A stretch of 64,000 nt of DNA, taken from Chryseobacterium aahli (GTDB lineage Bacteria; Bacteroidota; Bacteroidia; Flavobacteriales; Weeksellaceae). Under the pieces are notes generated by a model that worked only from the letters and a program-made list of their open reading frames with translations, was not told the DNA's origin and ran no database searches. The translations under genes and the position numbers were made by a program. This document shows positions 42,455-50,595 of the stretch, one piece after another. Where the stretch lies: the NCBI RefSeq assembly GCF_022699665.1, contig NZ_JALDNB010000003.1, positions 434,001 to 498,000 on the forward strand, in the 5' to 3' direction. Position 1 is the stretch's first letter, and every line of letters starts with the position of its first letter.

Positions 42455-43027
42455 TCATGTGATTATTTCTGTTGTAATAGCCAGCTTATCACGTCTTATT
42501 TTTTTATAGTGGGAAGAGGTAAAGCCGGTGTACTTTTTTAACTGATTGGATAGGTACGCCGGACTGCCGTAACCTAGGCTGTAAGCAATATCAGACAGTG
42601 ACTGGTCTGTATAGACTAAAAGCTCTATTACTTTTTCTATCTTCTTTGAAATAATAAATTTTTCGAGCGTGAGTCCCTCCAAAGATGAAAACAAGGCACT
42701 CAGCGAATCATATTCTTTATACAATTCGTTACTGATAAATGCCGAAAATTTAACAGGCTTGCCAGTCTCCAGTTGTTCATCAATCCCTTTTTCAACGGCA
42801 GTTTTAATAAATTCAATAATCTTTTGGTCTTTACTGTATAACAAATCGAATCCGTTCTTTTGGAGCATGGCTCTGATAACTTGTTCATCAACAATGATTG
42901 CATCCGTTTCTTTTAGAATTACCACCCCTAAGCGTATTTCGGAAATTTCCAAACCGAGCTTAGGAAATTCTTCCGACAGAAAATAGATGCACCTGTTGCA
43001 TACCATTCCTTTAATTAATAGTTTCAT
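42455..43027 (-). CDS. HMA-AraC fusion regulator (metal-sensing one-component regulator)
   Basis: A 190-residue protein with an HMA-like N-terminus (MKLLIKGMVCNRCIYFLSEE, Cys10 and Cys13), a middle region lacking a cupin, and a C-terminal AraC HTH (VYTDQSLSDIAYSLGYGSPA, LSNQLKKYTGFTSSHYKKI). The combination of a metal-chelating HMA fold with a DNA-binding domain suggests direct sensing of a soft metal, probably copper, in the cytoplasm. Its own promoter carries the shared motif at 43116. A paralog is at 54365-54928. Confidence 0.82.
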   Translation of the reverse strand: MKLLIKGMVCNRCIYFLSEEFPKLGLEISEIRLGVVILKETDAIIVDEQVIRAMLQKNGFDLLYSKDQKIIEFIKTAVEKGIDEQLETGKPVKFSAFISNELYKEYDSLSALFSSLEGLTLEKFIISKKIEKVIELLVYTDQSLSDIAYSLGYGSPAYLSNQLKKYTGFTSSHYKKIRRDKLAITTEIIT

Positions 43028-43115
43028 AGGTTAAAAAAGATATTTCGCATTCTTGATATTATGGAGTCAAAAGTCCGGTTTTGAGGACTATAAAATGTTA
43101 CGATATTCCGTGTTT

Positions 43116-43135
43116 GATTTGCAAAATTTCGTGAA
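43116..43135 (-). promoter_or_regulatory. Metal-regulon motif, site 3 (HMA-AraC autoregulation)
   Basis: GATTTGCAAAATTTCGTGAA is a weaker match, but its G is exactly 48 nt from the C of CAAAAGTC (43068), as at the other sites. It is upstream of the regulator gene itself. Confidence 0.55.
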
Positions 43136-43238
43136 TCATAAAATAGGGAGAACATTAAAAATTACAAACTAATCAAGGAAAACCATACAGATTTTATAAT
43201 TAGTCCTGCGGAATTTTGTATAAAATAAAAGTCGGATA

Positions 43239-43505
43239 ATGAAGAACAAGCAAAATATCGAACATCAAATTATAAAAGTGCTTAAAGACTATAATTCAGG
43301 GAAAAGCGGATTGGACCTCTTTGAAAAATATGGAGTTTATGGGGTAAATATTTTTGAGTTAAAGCAGAAATACAAAGATTTAGGGATAGATATCCTTAAA
43401 GAGCTTATTAATCTTAATGAAGAAAACTACAGATTGAAAACAATGTATGCAGATTTAAGTATCCAACATCGTAAACTGAAAGATTTATTGAAGGAGGATT
43501 TTTAA
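43239..43505 (+). CDS. IS3-type OrfA-like transposase fragment (orphan)
   Basis: An 88-residue protein: a HTH-like region (VLKDYNSGKSGLDLFEKYGV) and a leucine-rich coiled segment (LINLNEENYRLKTMYADLSI then HRKLKDLLKEDF), the pattern of IS3-family OrfA. No OrfB follows in the next 100 nt and no terminal inverted repeats were found, so this is a leftover of an insertion sequence or a domesticated small protein. Confidence 0.6.
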   Translation: MKNKQNIEHQIIKVLKDYNSGKSGLDLFEKYGVYGVNIFELKQKYKDLGIDILKELINLNEENYRLKTMYADLSIQHRKLKDLLKEDF

Positions 43506-43604
43506 AGGTATAATTGATAAAATTTATCCAATGTGCAAAAATTGCTCAATCAAGTACAACAAACATTTTGTCAAAATTTTTTGGATTCTTTTTTAAATAA
43601 ACGG

Positions 43605-44675
43605 TCAGGATAGGTTTATGACCACTTCCTCGTCCATCGGGTAACTCTGACATAGCAATATAATGCCCTCCGATATATTCTGTTCGGTAAGTGCGTGATG
43701 GTTGAGCATCCGTACTTCACCATCGGTTTTAAGCGCCCAACAAGTACCACAGGTTCCGTTTTTGCAGGAACTTGAGACTTTGATATGATGTTCGTTCATT
43801 GCATCTAAAAGAGATTGATTGGCTTTTACTTCAATAAGCGAAGTGCATTCGTAGGTCTGTACTTCATTGTTAATGTAATGGTCCTGAAAATAAGTCACGA
43901 TAACATCTTTAGATATACCATCATTCTCAAATACCAGATTTTCTTCGGGAACAGGGTCGAAATATTCGGTATGGATTTGTTCTGGTGAAATATTCAGACC
44001 GAGCAAAGCTTCCTGATAAAGTTTCATTAATCCGACTGGTCCGCAGATGTAGTAATTTGCCTCTTCTAACGTCGCAACTTGTTTCCTGATGATAGAGTGG
44101 AGTAGTTGCGGAGAAAATCTGCCTGTAATATGGTTGATTTTGGAGGATACAAACTCGTCCGATGTAAACGAATAATAGGGATTTAGCTTTCCATCTGCCT
44201 GCATTACTTCCAATTCGTTCCAAAAGATAGTCTCTTCAGGCGATTTATTTCCGTAGATAAGTAAAGGTGTTTTTGCACTTTTATCAATGCTTTTCAACAT
44301 AGAAAACAGTGGTGAAATACCACTGCCTCCAGTTAGCAGAACTATTTGAGCATGTGCTGCAACCTGCTTTTCCAAAACAAAATTACCGAATGGCGCCTCT
44401 ATCTCCCAGCTTGAAATGAATATTGCATTATCTACAAGATGGTTGCTCATCTTTCCTCCGGCAACGCGTTTTACGGTTATCGAGGGAAATTCATCGGATG
44501 GTTTAGAACTAAGAGAATACGACCTGATGACCAACTCTTCATTTATCACACATTTTATATTGAGGTATTGTCCCGGAAGATAGTTGAATGTCTGCTGTGC
44601 GGTATCAAAGTATATTGTAATCGTATCTTCTGTTTCCTTTACTATTTTATATGTGCTCCACTTGTATTTCTTCAT
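43605..44675 (-). CDS. Ferredoxin-NADP reductase-like flavoprotein with a 2Fe-2S domain
   Basis: A 356-residue protein of the PaaE/phthalate-dioxygenase-reductase type: FAD region with RSYSLSSKP (about residue 52), NAD(P) region with VLLTGGSGISPLFSMLKS (about 115), and a C-terminal plant-type [2Fe-2S] domain with SSCKNGTCGTCWALK. Such proteins pass electrons to an oxygenase or other partner; no oxygenase is nearby. Its place inside a copper island suggests a redox role there. A hairpin lies at its 5' side. Confidence 0.85.
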   Translation of the reverse strand: MKKYKWSTYKIVKETEDTITIYFDTAQQTFNYLPGQYLNIKCVINEELVIRSYSLSSKPSDEFPSITVKRVAGGKMSNHLVDNAIFISSWEIEAPFGNFVLEKQVAAHAQIVLLTGGSGISPLFSMLKSIDKSAKTPLLIYGNKSPEETIFWNELEVMQADGKLNPYYSFTSDEFVSSKINHITGRFSPQLLHSIIRKQVATLEEANYYICGPVGLMKLYQEALLGLNISPEQIHTEYFDPVPEENLVFENDGISKDVIVTYFQDHYINNEVQTYECTSLIEVKANQSLLDAMNEHHIKVSSSCKNGTCGTCWALKTDGEVRMLNHHALTEQNISEGIILLCQSYPMDEEVVINLS

Positions 44676-44720
44676 CTGTATATAGTTTCTGTTTTTTTTT
44701 GTTGTACCCTAGTAAAAAGA

Positions 44721-44751
44721 AAACCTCTTCTTAGCTGTCTAAAGAGAGGTT
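44721..44751 (-). terminator. Hairpin between the HMA protein and the reductase
   Basis: AAACCTCT and AGAGGTTT pair with an internal TTAG/CTAA extension; on the minus strand it is followed by TCTTTTTACT. It lies 46 nt upstream of the reductase ATG and so may act as a terminator or attenuator. Confidence 0.5.
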
Positions 44752-44831
44752 TCTGCCCAGTTAGTTCCTGACTTTTCTTGTGTCGTAGCTTCTGTTTTAA
44801 CTCTGTTGAGCTTAAATTCTTCAACACTTAA

Positions 44832-44873
44832 AATTTCAGGGATGTAATTTATTGATACATCATCCCTGAAATT
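44832..44873 (-). terminator. Intrinsic terminator after the HMA protein
   Basis: AATTTCAGGGATG and CATCCCTGAAATT form a perfect 13-bp stem with a 16-nt loop. It lies 12 nt past the HMA stop and ends in TTTTAAG on the minus strand. Confidence 0.7.
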
Positions 44874-44884
44874 AAATTAAACTT

Positions 44885-45133
44885 TTAGTTAGCACAGCAT
44901 CCGCTTGAAGGGCTTGAATCCTTTTCGCTATCATCATCTTCTACTTTGTAACCAGCTTTTTCAATGGTTTCTGCCAGCTTATCTTTTATTTCGTCGTTTT
45001 CAACAGCAACGGATAATTTTCCAGCCTCTAATTTTTCAACTTTTATACCTTCAATAGCTGCGATTGCGCTATTTACTCTTGTCTGGCAATGTGCACTCTG
45101 CATACTTGGAATGCTCAATTCTATATTTTTCAT
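44885..45133 (-). CDS. HMA-domain protein with a degenerate metal site and Cys tail
   Basis: An 82-residue protein with an HMA fold. In place of MxCxxC it reads PSMQSAHCQTRV, so only the second cysteine remains, with His just before it. A flexible acidic tail ends GCCAN. The first HMA of CopA (SEHC) has the same loss. The protein may bind metal through His/Cys plus the tail or take part in a heteromeric transfer. The metal-regulon motif is at 45203. Confidence 0.8.
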   Translation of the reverse strand: MKNIELSIPSMQSAHCQTRVNSAIAAIEGIKVEKLEAGKLSVAVENDEIKDKLAETIEKAGYKVEDDDSEKDSSPSSGCCAN

Positions 45134-45202
45134 TTTAAATAAATTTTTGTTTTACAAAGTTCCGTACTGTTCTACGCTTATCTTATATGTTATTCCCTTT
45201 TT

Positions 45203-45222
45203 GATTTGTGATATTTACTGAT
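45203..45222 (-). promoter_or_regulatory. Metal-regulon motif, site 4 (HMA protein)
   Basis: GATTTGTGATATTTACTGAT on the plus strand, 48 nt from the C of CAAAGTTC (45155), the complement of the gene's -7 element. Confidence 0.7.
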
Positions 45223-45415
45223 TGGGGTGATGGTATTTGGGTTTGGGAGAGGAATTTAGAAAGGATTTACTTTGTGAACTTGAAAAAATAATTCTGCAGG
45301 GGAATATGGGTAATACATAATGTTATATTTTAGAATTAGGTATCAACTATTACAACTGTCCGTACAAGCCTCAACATTTTACTAATTGAAAAAAAAATTG
45401 TCTGATAAAATTATT

Positions 45416-45431
45416 ATCGTAATATTGCGAT
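45416..45431. promoter_or_regulatory. ArsR operator upstream of arsR copy 2
   Basis: ATCGTAATATTGCGAT is an inverted repeat 17 nt before the arsR ATG and matches the operator-like sites of ars copy 1. Confidence 0.7.
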
Positions 45432-45447
45432 ATAGAATTTATGAAAA

Positions 45448-45774
45448 ATGGGAGCCACTAAAACAGAACATTTCACGGACAAGCAAAATCAAATTGCCAC
45501 CATCGCAAAAGCCTTGGGACATCCTGCAAGAATTGCGATTATTGAATATTTAATGAAAGTAAACGAGTGCATTTGTGGCGACATTGTGAACGAACTTCCA
45601 TTGGCGCAACCGACTGTTTCCCAACATTTAAAAGAGTTAAAAAACGCCGGAATTATTAAAGGAAATATCGAAGGAAATTCGATTTGTTATTGCATTGATG
45701 AAAAAACAATCGAAATTTTAAATATTTATTTCTCAAAAATTGTAGAAACGGTTTCTAAAGCCAAATGCTGTTAA
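45448..45774 (+). CDS. arsR: ArsR-family repressor (copy 2)
   Basis: A 108-residue ArsR/SmtB protein: GHPARIAIIEYLMKVNECIC, then LPLAQPTVSQHLKELKNAGI as the recognition helix, and a CC C-terminus. The ECIC pair before the recognition helix is typical of As(III)-responsive members. It heads a complete operon arsR-DUF6428-acr3-arsC and is flanked by two operator palindromes. Confidence 0.93.
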   Translation: MGATKTEHFTDKQNQIATIAKALGHPARIAIIEYLMKVNECICGDIVNELPLAQPTVSQHLKELKNAGIIKGNIEGNSICYCIDEKTIEILNIYFSKIVETVSKAKCC

Positions 45775-45796
45775 AGTATTTTTTTTGGCTAATCAT

Positions 45797-45811
45797 ATCG
45801 CAATATTGCAT
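45797..45811. promoter_or_regulatory. Second ArsR operator, arsR-DUF6428 gap (copy 2)
   Basis: ATCGCAATATTGCAT lies 23 nt upstream of the DUF6428 ATG. The same arrangement at 2065 shows that an internal operator is part of the module. Confidence 0.65.
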
Positions 45812-45833
45812 TTAAACTATAAAGAATTATAAG

Positions 45834-46304
45834 ATGAAATTATCAGACGTAAAACAGATCTTACCAACATTAAAAAATGTTGAATTTCAATTAGAAAACG
45901 GAACTTTTGTTCCCGAACATTTTCACGTGACGGAAGTGGGAATGATCACTAAAAACTTCATCGATTGTGGTGGCGTAATCCGCACAGAAAAAGTAGTGAA
46001 CTTTCAGTTGTGGAACGCAGATGATTTTGAACATCGCTTAAAACCTAACAAATTACTCAATATCATCAAGCTATCTGAAGAAAAATTAGGCATCGAAGAT
46101 TTTGAAATCGAAGTGGAATATCAAAGTGATACAATTGGGAAATACGATTTAGAATTTAACGGAAAAACATTTGTTTTGGTCAATAAAACTACGGCTTGTT
46201 TGGCTCAGGATGCATGTGGAATTCCATCAGAAAAAGAGAAAAAAAACTTAGCAGAATTGTCTGCAAATCAAACAGTTTGCAAACCCAATTCGGGTTGCTG
46301 TTAA
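45834..46304 (+). CDS. DUF6428 protein of the ars operon (copy 2)
   Basis: A 156-residue protein with the family blocks NVEFQLENGTFVPEHFHVTE, LWNADDFEHRLKPNKLLNII and TACLAQDACGIPSE, ending in NSGCC. The function is unknown; conserved cysteines suggest metalloid handling. It is directly followed by acr3, with the next ATG adjoining the stop. Confidence 0.87.
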   Translation: MKLSDVKQILPTLKNVEFQLENGTFVPEHFHVTEVGMITKNFIDCGGVIRTEKVVNFQLWNADDFEHRLKPNKLLNIIKLSEEKLGIEDFEIEVEYQSDTIGKYDLEFNGKTFVLVNKTTACLAQDACGIPSEKEKKNLAELSANQTVCKPNSGCC

Positions 46305-47345
46305 ATGATTAATATGAAGCCAAAACTAAAATTTCTCGACCGTTATCTTACCCTTTGGATTTTCCTTGCAATGACTATTGGCGTTGGTTTAGGATATTTT
46401 ATTCCCAATATTTCAGACGTAACCAATTCACTTTCAGTCGGAACAACTAATATCCCATTGGCAATTGGGTTGATTTTAATGATGTATCCGCCTTTGGCGA
46501 AAGTGGATTACTCATTATTACCAATAGCATTTAAAGACAAAAAAGTACTATCGGTTTCGCTCTTACTGAACTGGATCATCAGTCCGATTTTAATGTTTAT
46601 ACTGGCAATAATTTTTCTTCGAAATGAACCCGATTATATGATTGGTTTGATTTTGATTGGCTTGGCAAGATGCATTGCAATGGTTATTGTGTGGAATGAT
46701 CTAGCGAAAGGAAACCGCGAATATGCGGCTTTATTGATCGCATTAAACAGTATTTTCCAATTGGTATTTTATAGCTTTTACGTTTGGCTTTTCATCAATG
46801 TTTTGCCACAAAAATTGGGTTTTGGTCATTTTAATATTAACGTGCCAATGAAAGATGTAGCCGAAAGTGTGTTCATCTATTTAGGTATTCCTTTTATTGC
46901 AGGATTTTTGAGTCGCTATTTTCTAATAAAATCAAAAGGTGAAGAATGGTTCAATAGAAAATTTATTCCTGCCATTTCACCCATTACTTTATATGCCCTG
47001 CTTTTCACGATTGTATTAATGTTTAGTTTAAAAGGGGATAAAATTTTAGAATTACCGATGGATGTTGTAAAAGTTGCGATTCCTTTAATCATCTATTTTG
47101 TGCTTACATTTTTCATTAGCTTTTTCATCAATAAAGCATTGAAAATACCTTACGACAAAAACGCATCCATCGCATTTACGGCCACAGGAAATAATTTTGA
47201 ATTGGCAATTGCCGTAGCCATCGCAGTTTTCGGAATCCATTCGCCACAAGCATTCGTTGGTGTCATCGGACCTTTAGTTGAGGTTCCGGTTTTAATTTTA
47301 TTGGTTAAAGTAAGTTTATATTTAAAGAAAAAAACGTATTTATGA
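46305..47345 (+). CDS. acr3: ACR3-type arsenite efflux transporter
   Basis: A 346-residue membrane protein with ten hydrophobic segments and the ACR3 signatures [20 protein letters not shown] (with the conserved cysteine) and [20 protein letters not shown]. It exports As(III) using the proton gradient. An ATG nine bases downstream ([12 protein letters not shown]) is an alternative start. It overlaps arsC by 4 nt. Confidence 0.93.
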   Translation: MINMKPKLKFLDRYLTLWIFLAMTIGVGLGYFIPNISDVTNSLSVGTTNIPLAIGLILMMYPPLAKVDYSLLPIAFKDKKVLSVSLLLNWIISPILMFILAIIFLRNEPDYMIGLILIGLARCIAMVIVWNDLAKGNREYAALLIALNSIFQLVFYSFYVWLFINVLPQKLGFGHFNINVPMKDVAESVFIYLGIPFIAGFLSRYFLIKSKGEEWFNRKFIPAISPITLYALLFTIVLMFSLKGDKILELPMDVVKVAIPLIIYFVLTFFISFFINKALKIPYDKNASIAFTATGNNFELAIAVAIAVFGIHSPQAFVGVIGPLVEVPVLILLVKVSLYLKKKTYL

Positions 47346-47761
47346 TAACAAAAAAAGTATTAGTGCTTTGCACAGGAAATAGTTGCAGAAGCCAAATTGC
47401 GGAAGGATATTTAAGATATTTCGCAGAACAAAAAGCAGAAATTTTTAGCGCAGGTGTAGAAACTCACGGTGTAAATCCGAAAGCAGTCGCAACGATGAAA
47501 GAAGACGGAATTGACATTTCACATCACACTTCAAACAATATTGACGAATATCGAAATATAGATTTTGACTTTGTAATTACGGTTTGCGACAATGCCAAAG
47601 AACGTTGTCCATTCTTTCCTACAAAAGCTCAAAAGTTTCATTATAATTTTCCCGATCCAGCAAAAGCAACAGGAAGTGATGATGAAATTTCGGAAGAATT
47701 TAGAAAAGTAAGACAACAAATTAAAGAATATTGCGAAAAATTTGTTGCCGAAAATTTTTAG
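47342..47761 (+). CDS. arsC: Arsenate reductase, thioredoxin-coupled (LMW-PTP fold)
   Basis: A 139-residue protein with the P-loop [18 protein letters not shown] (Cys10 and Cys15), a redox-pair region [13 protein letters not shown] (Cys80 and Cys87) and the [10 protein letters not shown] acid loop. It reduces arsenate to arsenite for export by ACR3. It is the last gene of the operon, followed 18 nt later by element S9. Confidence 0.93.
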   Translation: MITKKVLVLCTGNSCRSQIAEGYLRYFAEQKAEIFSAGVETHGVNPKAVATMKEDGIDISHHTSNNIDEYRNIDFDFVITVCDNAKERCPFFPTKAQKFHYNFPDPAKATGSDDEISEEFRKVRQQIKEYCEKFVAENF

Positions 47762-47778
47762 ATTGATGAACCGAAAAG

Positions 47779-47893
47779 GCTAACGTATTACACGAAATAT
47801 TCGACAAAATGGCGGGATGAGTGCTAAATTCAACGACTTTTTTCGCTTGAATTTTGTACTATTCCCGCTACTACACAAAATCCCAATCTGTTT
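47779..47893. repeat. Cassette-boundary element S9 (long hairpin) after arsC
   Basis: It begins GCTAACG (47779) and holds arms GGCGGGATGAGTGCTAAATT and TTGAATTTTGTACTATTCCC that pair with a few mismatches over about 24 nt. The block CGGGATGAGTGCTAAATTCA is nearly identical to the inverted sequence in S2 (one mismatch over 20). It separates arsC (plus) from copA (minus) and could also terminate both. The GTT end is not conserved. Confidence 0.6.
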
Positions 47894-50310
47894 TATTTCT
47901 TCCACTTTAATCTTAAGCTATTACTCACAACACTTACGCTACTCAAAGCCATTGCAGCTCCGGCTATCATTGGGTTTAACAAGAAACCATTGATTGGATA
48001 CAATATCCCTGCCGCCAGGGGAATACCAATCAGGTTGTAAATAAATGCCCAAAAGAGGTTTTGCTTAATGGTGGCCACGGTTTGTTTGGATAAACGTATT
48101 GCCTGTGGTATCTTGGTAAGGTCTGATGAGATGATGGTCATTTTGGCTACATCCATGGCGATATCGCTGCCTTTTCCCATGGCAATGCTTACATCGGCTG
48201 TTGCCAATGCGGTGCTGTCATTAATTCCGTCGCCTACCATGGCTACTACTTTGCCTTGCTGCTGTAGTTCTTTTACAAAATCGGCTTTGTGTTGTGGTAA
48301 TACTTCGGCTTTGTAATGCAGGATGCCTGTTTGCTCGGCAATTGCTTTAGCTGTGGCTTCATTGTCGCCGGTTAACATATACAATTCGATACCCATTTCC
48401 TGCATTGCTGCAATTGCCTGAACCGATGTTTCTTTGATTTTATCGGAAATAGCGATAACAGAAAGTGCCTCTTTGCTGTTTGCAAACCAAATGACCGTTT
48501 TGGACTGTTTGCCCCATTCATCGGCTTGGTTTTGCAATTGTTCGGCAATCGCAATGTTGTTTTCTACCAGGAGTTTTTTATTTCCTACAAAATAGGTTTC
48601 GTTGTTATGATTGGCTTTTGCTCCTTTACCTGTAATGCTGTCGAAGTAGGATAAGGGTGCGGTAGCTACGCCTTCCAAATGTTTCACTACGGCTTCTGCC
48701 AATGGATGCTCTGATTGTTTTTCGATGCTCAGCAAAATAGTTTTTGCGGTATCATCATTGTTCAGCCATTGGATACTTGTTACTTCGGGTCTTCCCTGTG
48801 TTATGGTTCCGGTTTTATCCAAAACAATGGCATTTACTTTTTTAGCCAATTCAAGACTTTCGGCATCTTTAATTAAGATACCATTTTCTGCACCTTTACC
48901 AACACCCACCATAATTGCCGTTGGTGTAGCCAAGCCCAATGCACAAGGACAAGCAATAACCAAAACGGTAACGGCTGCCAATAATCCTTGCACCAAACCA
49001 TTTTCGCCACCTAAAATAATCCACAAAACAAACGTCAGAATAGCAATACCAATCACCACCGGAACGAAAATGCCTGCAATTTTATCAACCAATTTTTGAA
49101 CGGGAGCTTTACTGCCTTGTGCATCTTGCACCATTTTAATGATTTGGGCCAACATGGTTTCCTTACCCACTTTTACTGCTTTAAATTGAAAACTTCCTTT
49201 TTGGTTAATGGTTCCGGCAAATACTTTTTCGTTTTCTGTTTTTAGTACCGGAACAGGTTCGCCGCTCAGCATACTTTCGTCTACATACGAATTACCCGAA
49301 GTAACCATTCCGTCGACCGCAATTTTCTCGCCGGGCTTTACCAGGATTATATCATCAACATTTACGGCTTCAATAGCGGTTTGTTTTTCGCTTCCGTCCG
49401 GTGCTATTACTATCACGGTTTTAGGTTGCAAGCCCATCAGTTTTTTAATGGCCGTAGAGGTATTTCCTTTGGCTTTTTCTTCCAATAATTTACCTAAAAG
49501 GATAAAGGCGATGACCACTGCAGCTGCTTCAAAATAGACGTGTGCGTGCAATCCTCTCTGGTGCCAGAAATCCATAAAAAGCATATTGAATACACTAAAT
49601 ATATACGCAATGCCTGTACTCAAGGCGACCAAAGTATCCATATTGGCAGAACGATGTTTGGCCTGTTTCCATGCGTTGATGAAGAAATCTTTACCCAGCC
49701 AAAGTACCACAGGAGTGGAAAAGAACCACATAATTTCGTTACCATAGGGCATATCCATAAAAAACATACCGATGGTTACCACAGGTAATGATAATATAAC
49801 GGCCCAAATAGTTTTGTTTTTTAACTTTTTGAATTTCTCTGCATGGATGGTCTCCAGGGATTCCTGCTGCTTTGCTTCTTCAACAATGAGCAGGTCATAA
49901 CCAACGCCCTGAACCGCTTTTTGCAGTTTGGTAGCATCCGTCATATTGGGAAGGTACTCAACGGTCAGGTTTCCTGTAGCGTAGTTGACAGAGGCGTCAA
50001 TCACACCCGGCTCATACTTTACGATGCTTTCTGCACTACCCGCACAAGACGCACAAGTCATCCCTAAAACCGGGAAGGAATTTTTTACGGTTGGGACACC
50101 ATAACCCAAGTCTTTAATAGCTGCAACGGCTTTACCAACGGTTTCAGTATTTTTAACGGTAATGGCTGCTCTGTGGTTATTGATTTCTACTTTCTGGGTT
50201 TCAACACCATCAACCTTTGCCAACCCTTTTTCAACGATTAATGCACAATGTTCGCTTTCCACATCTTCTAAAGGAATGTAAACCGTTTCTCTGTTGTTAT
50301 TTGTAGCCAT
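47893..50310 (-). CDS. copA: Copper-exporting P1B-type ATPase
   Basis: An 805-residue P1B ATPase with two N-terminal HMA domains: the first is degenerate (VESEHCALIVEKGL), the second canonical (VLGMTCASCAGSAESI). Then come eight TM segments with ACPCALGLATP (CPC), DKTGTITQGRP (phosphorylation), SEHPLAEAV (HP) and GDGINDSTALATADVSIAMG. The CPC motif indicates Cu(I)/Ag(I) export. It is preceded by metal-regulon motif site 5. Confidence 0.92.
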   Translation of the reverse strand: MATNNNRETVYIPLEDVESEHCALIVEKGLAKVDGVETQKVEINNHRAAITVKNTETVGKAVAAIKDLGYGVPTVKNSFPVLGMTCASCAGSAESIVKYEPGVIDASVNYATGNLTVEYLPNMTDATKLQKAVQGVGYDLLIVEEAKQQESLETIHAEKFKKLKNKTIWAVILSLPVVTIGMFFMDMPYGNEIMWFFSTPVVLWLGKDFFINAWKQAKHRSANMDTLVALSTGIAYIFSVFNMLFMDFWHQRGLHAHVYFEAAAVVIAFILLGKLLEEKAKGNTSTAIKKLMGLQPKTVIVIAPDGSEKQTAIEAVNVDDIILVKPGEKIAVDGMVTSGNSYVDESMLSGEPVPVLKTENEKVFAGTINQKGSFQFKAVKVGKETMLAQIIKMVQDAQGSKAPVQKLVDKIAGIFVPVVIGIAILTFVLWIILGGENGLVQGLLAAVTVLVIACPCALGLATPTAIMVGVGKGAENGILIKDAESLELAKKVNAIVLDKTGTITQGRPEVTSIQWLNNDDTAKTILLSIEKQSEHPLAEAVVKHLEGVATAPLSYFDSITGKGAKANHNNETYFVGNKKLLVENNIAIAEQLQNQADEWGKQSKTVIWFANSKEALSVIAISDKIKETSVQAIAAMQEMGIELYMLTGDNEATAKAIAEQTGILHYKAEVLPQHKADFVKELQQQGKVVAMVGDGINDSTALATADVSIAMGKGSDIAMDVAKMTIISSDLTKIPQAIRLSKQTVATIKQNLFWAFIYNLIGIPLAAGILYPINGFLLNPMIAGAAMALSSVSVVSNSLRLKWKK

Positions 50311-50383
50311 AATTTCTATTGCTTTATTTGCAATACAAAATTGGCGACAATGTGGAGAATAGTTATTGTGGAATTATGGAATT

Positions 50384-50403
50384 GATTTGTAATATTTACT
50401 AAA
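50384..50403 (-). promoter_or_regulatory. Metal-regulon motif, site 5 (copA)
   Basis: GATTTGTAATATTTACTAAA on the plus strand, 48 nt from the C of CAAAATTG (50336), the complement of the copA -7 element. Confidence 0.7.
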
Positions 50404-50419
50404 CTTGGTTTAATGGTTT

Positions 50420-50443
50420 GCGGTTGAAGTTTTCTTCAATCGC
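50420..50443. other. Hairpin in the copA-methyltransferase divergent region
   Basis: GCGGTTGAAG TTTT CTTCAATCGC forms a 10-bp stem with one wobble. The flanking genes are divergent, so it is not a terminator for either. CGATTGTTAGCTC at 50535-50547 nearby resembles a cassette boundary, so this may be part of an element that carried the restriction-modification genes. Confidence 0.4.
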
Positions 50444-50595
50444 TTTAAAAAAAGTCGTTTTTTATAAGTTATTTTGAAGTGGGAGCTGGGAAACGGCGAC
50501 TGATTTTATCTTCTGTTTTTTTTCGTCCGTTCGATTGTTAGCTCAAAATATTTTTCTAAATTTGTAACCATTGTATAAGGTTAAACAACTTGGTT

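Larger units (their letters stand above)
45134..45447. other. 314-nt divergent region: metal motif and arsR promoter
   Basis: It holds the promoter and regulon motif (45203) of the minus-strand HMA gene and the arsR operator (45416) for the plus-strand ars operon. The middle (45225-45390) is AT-rich and shows nothing recognisable. The change of strand and content suggests a junction between the copper island and the ars operon here. Confidence 0.55.
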
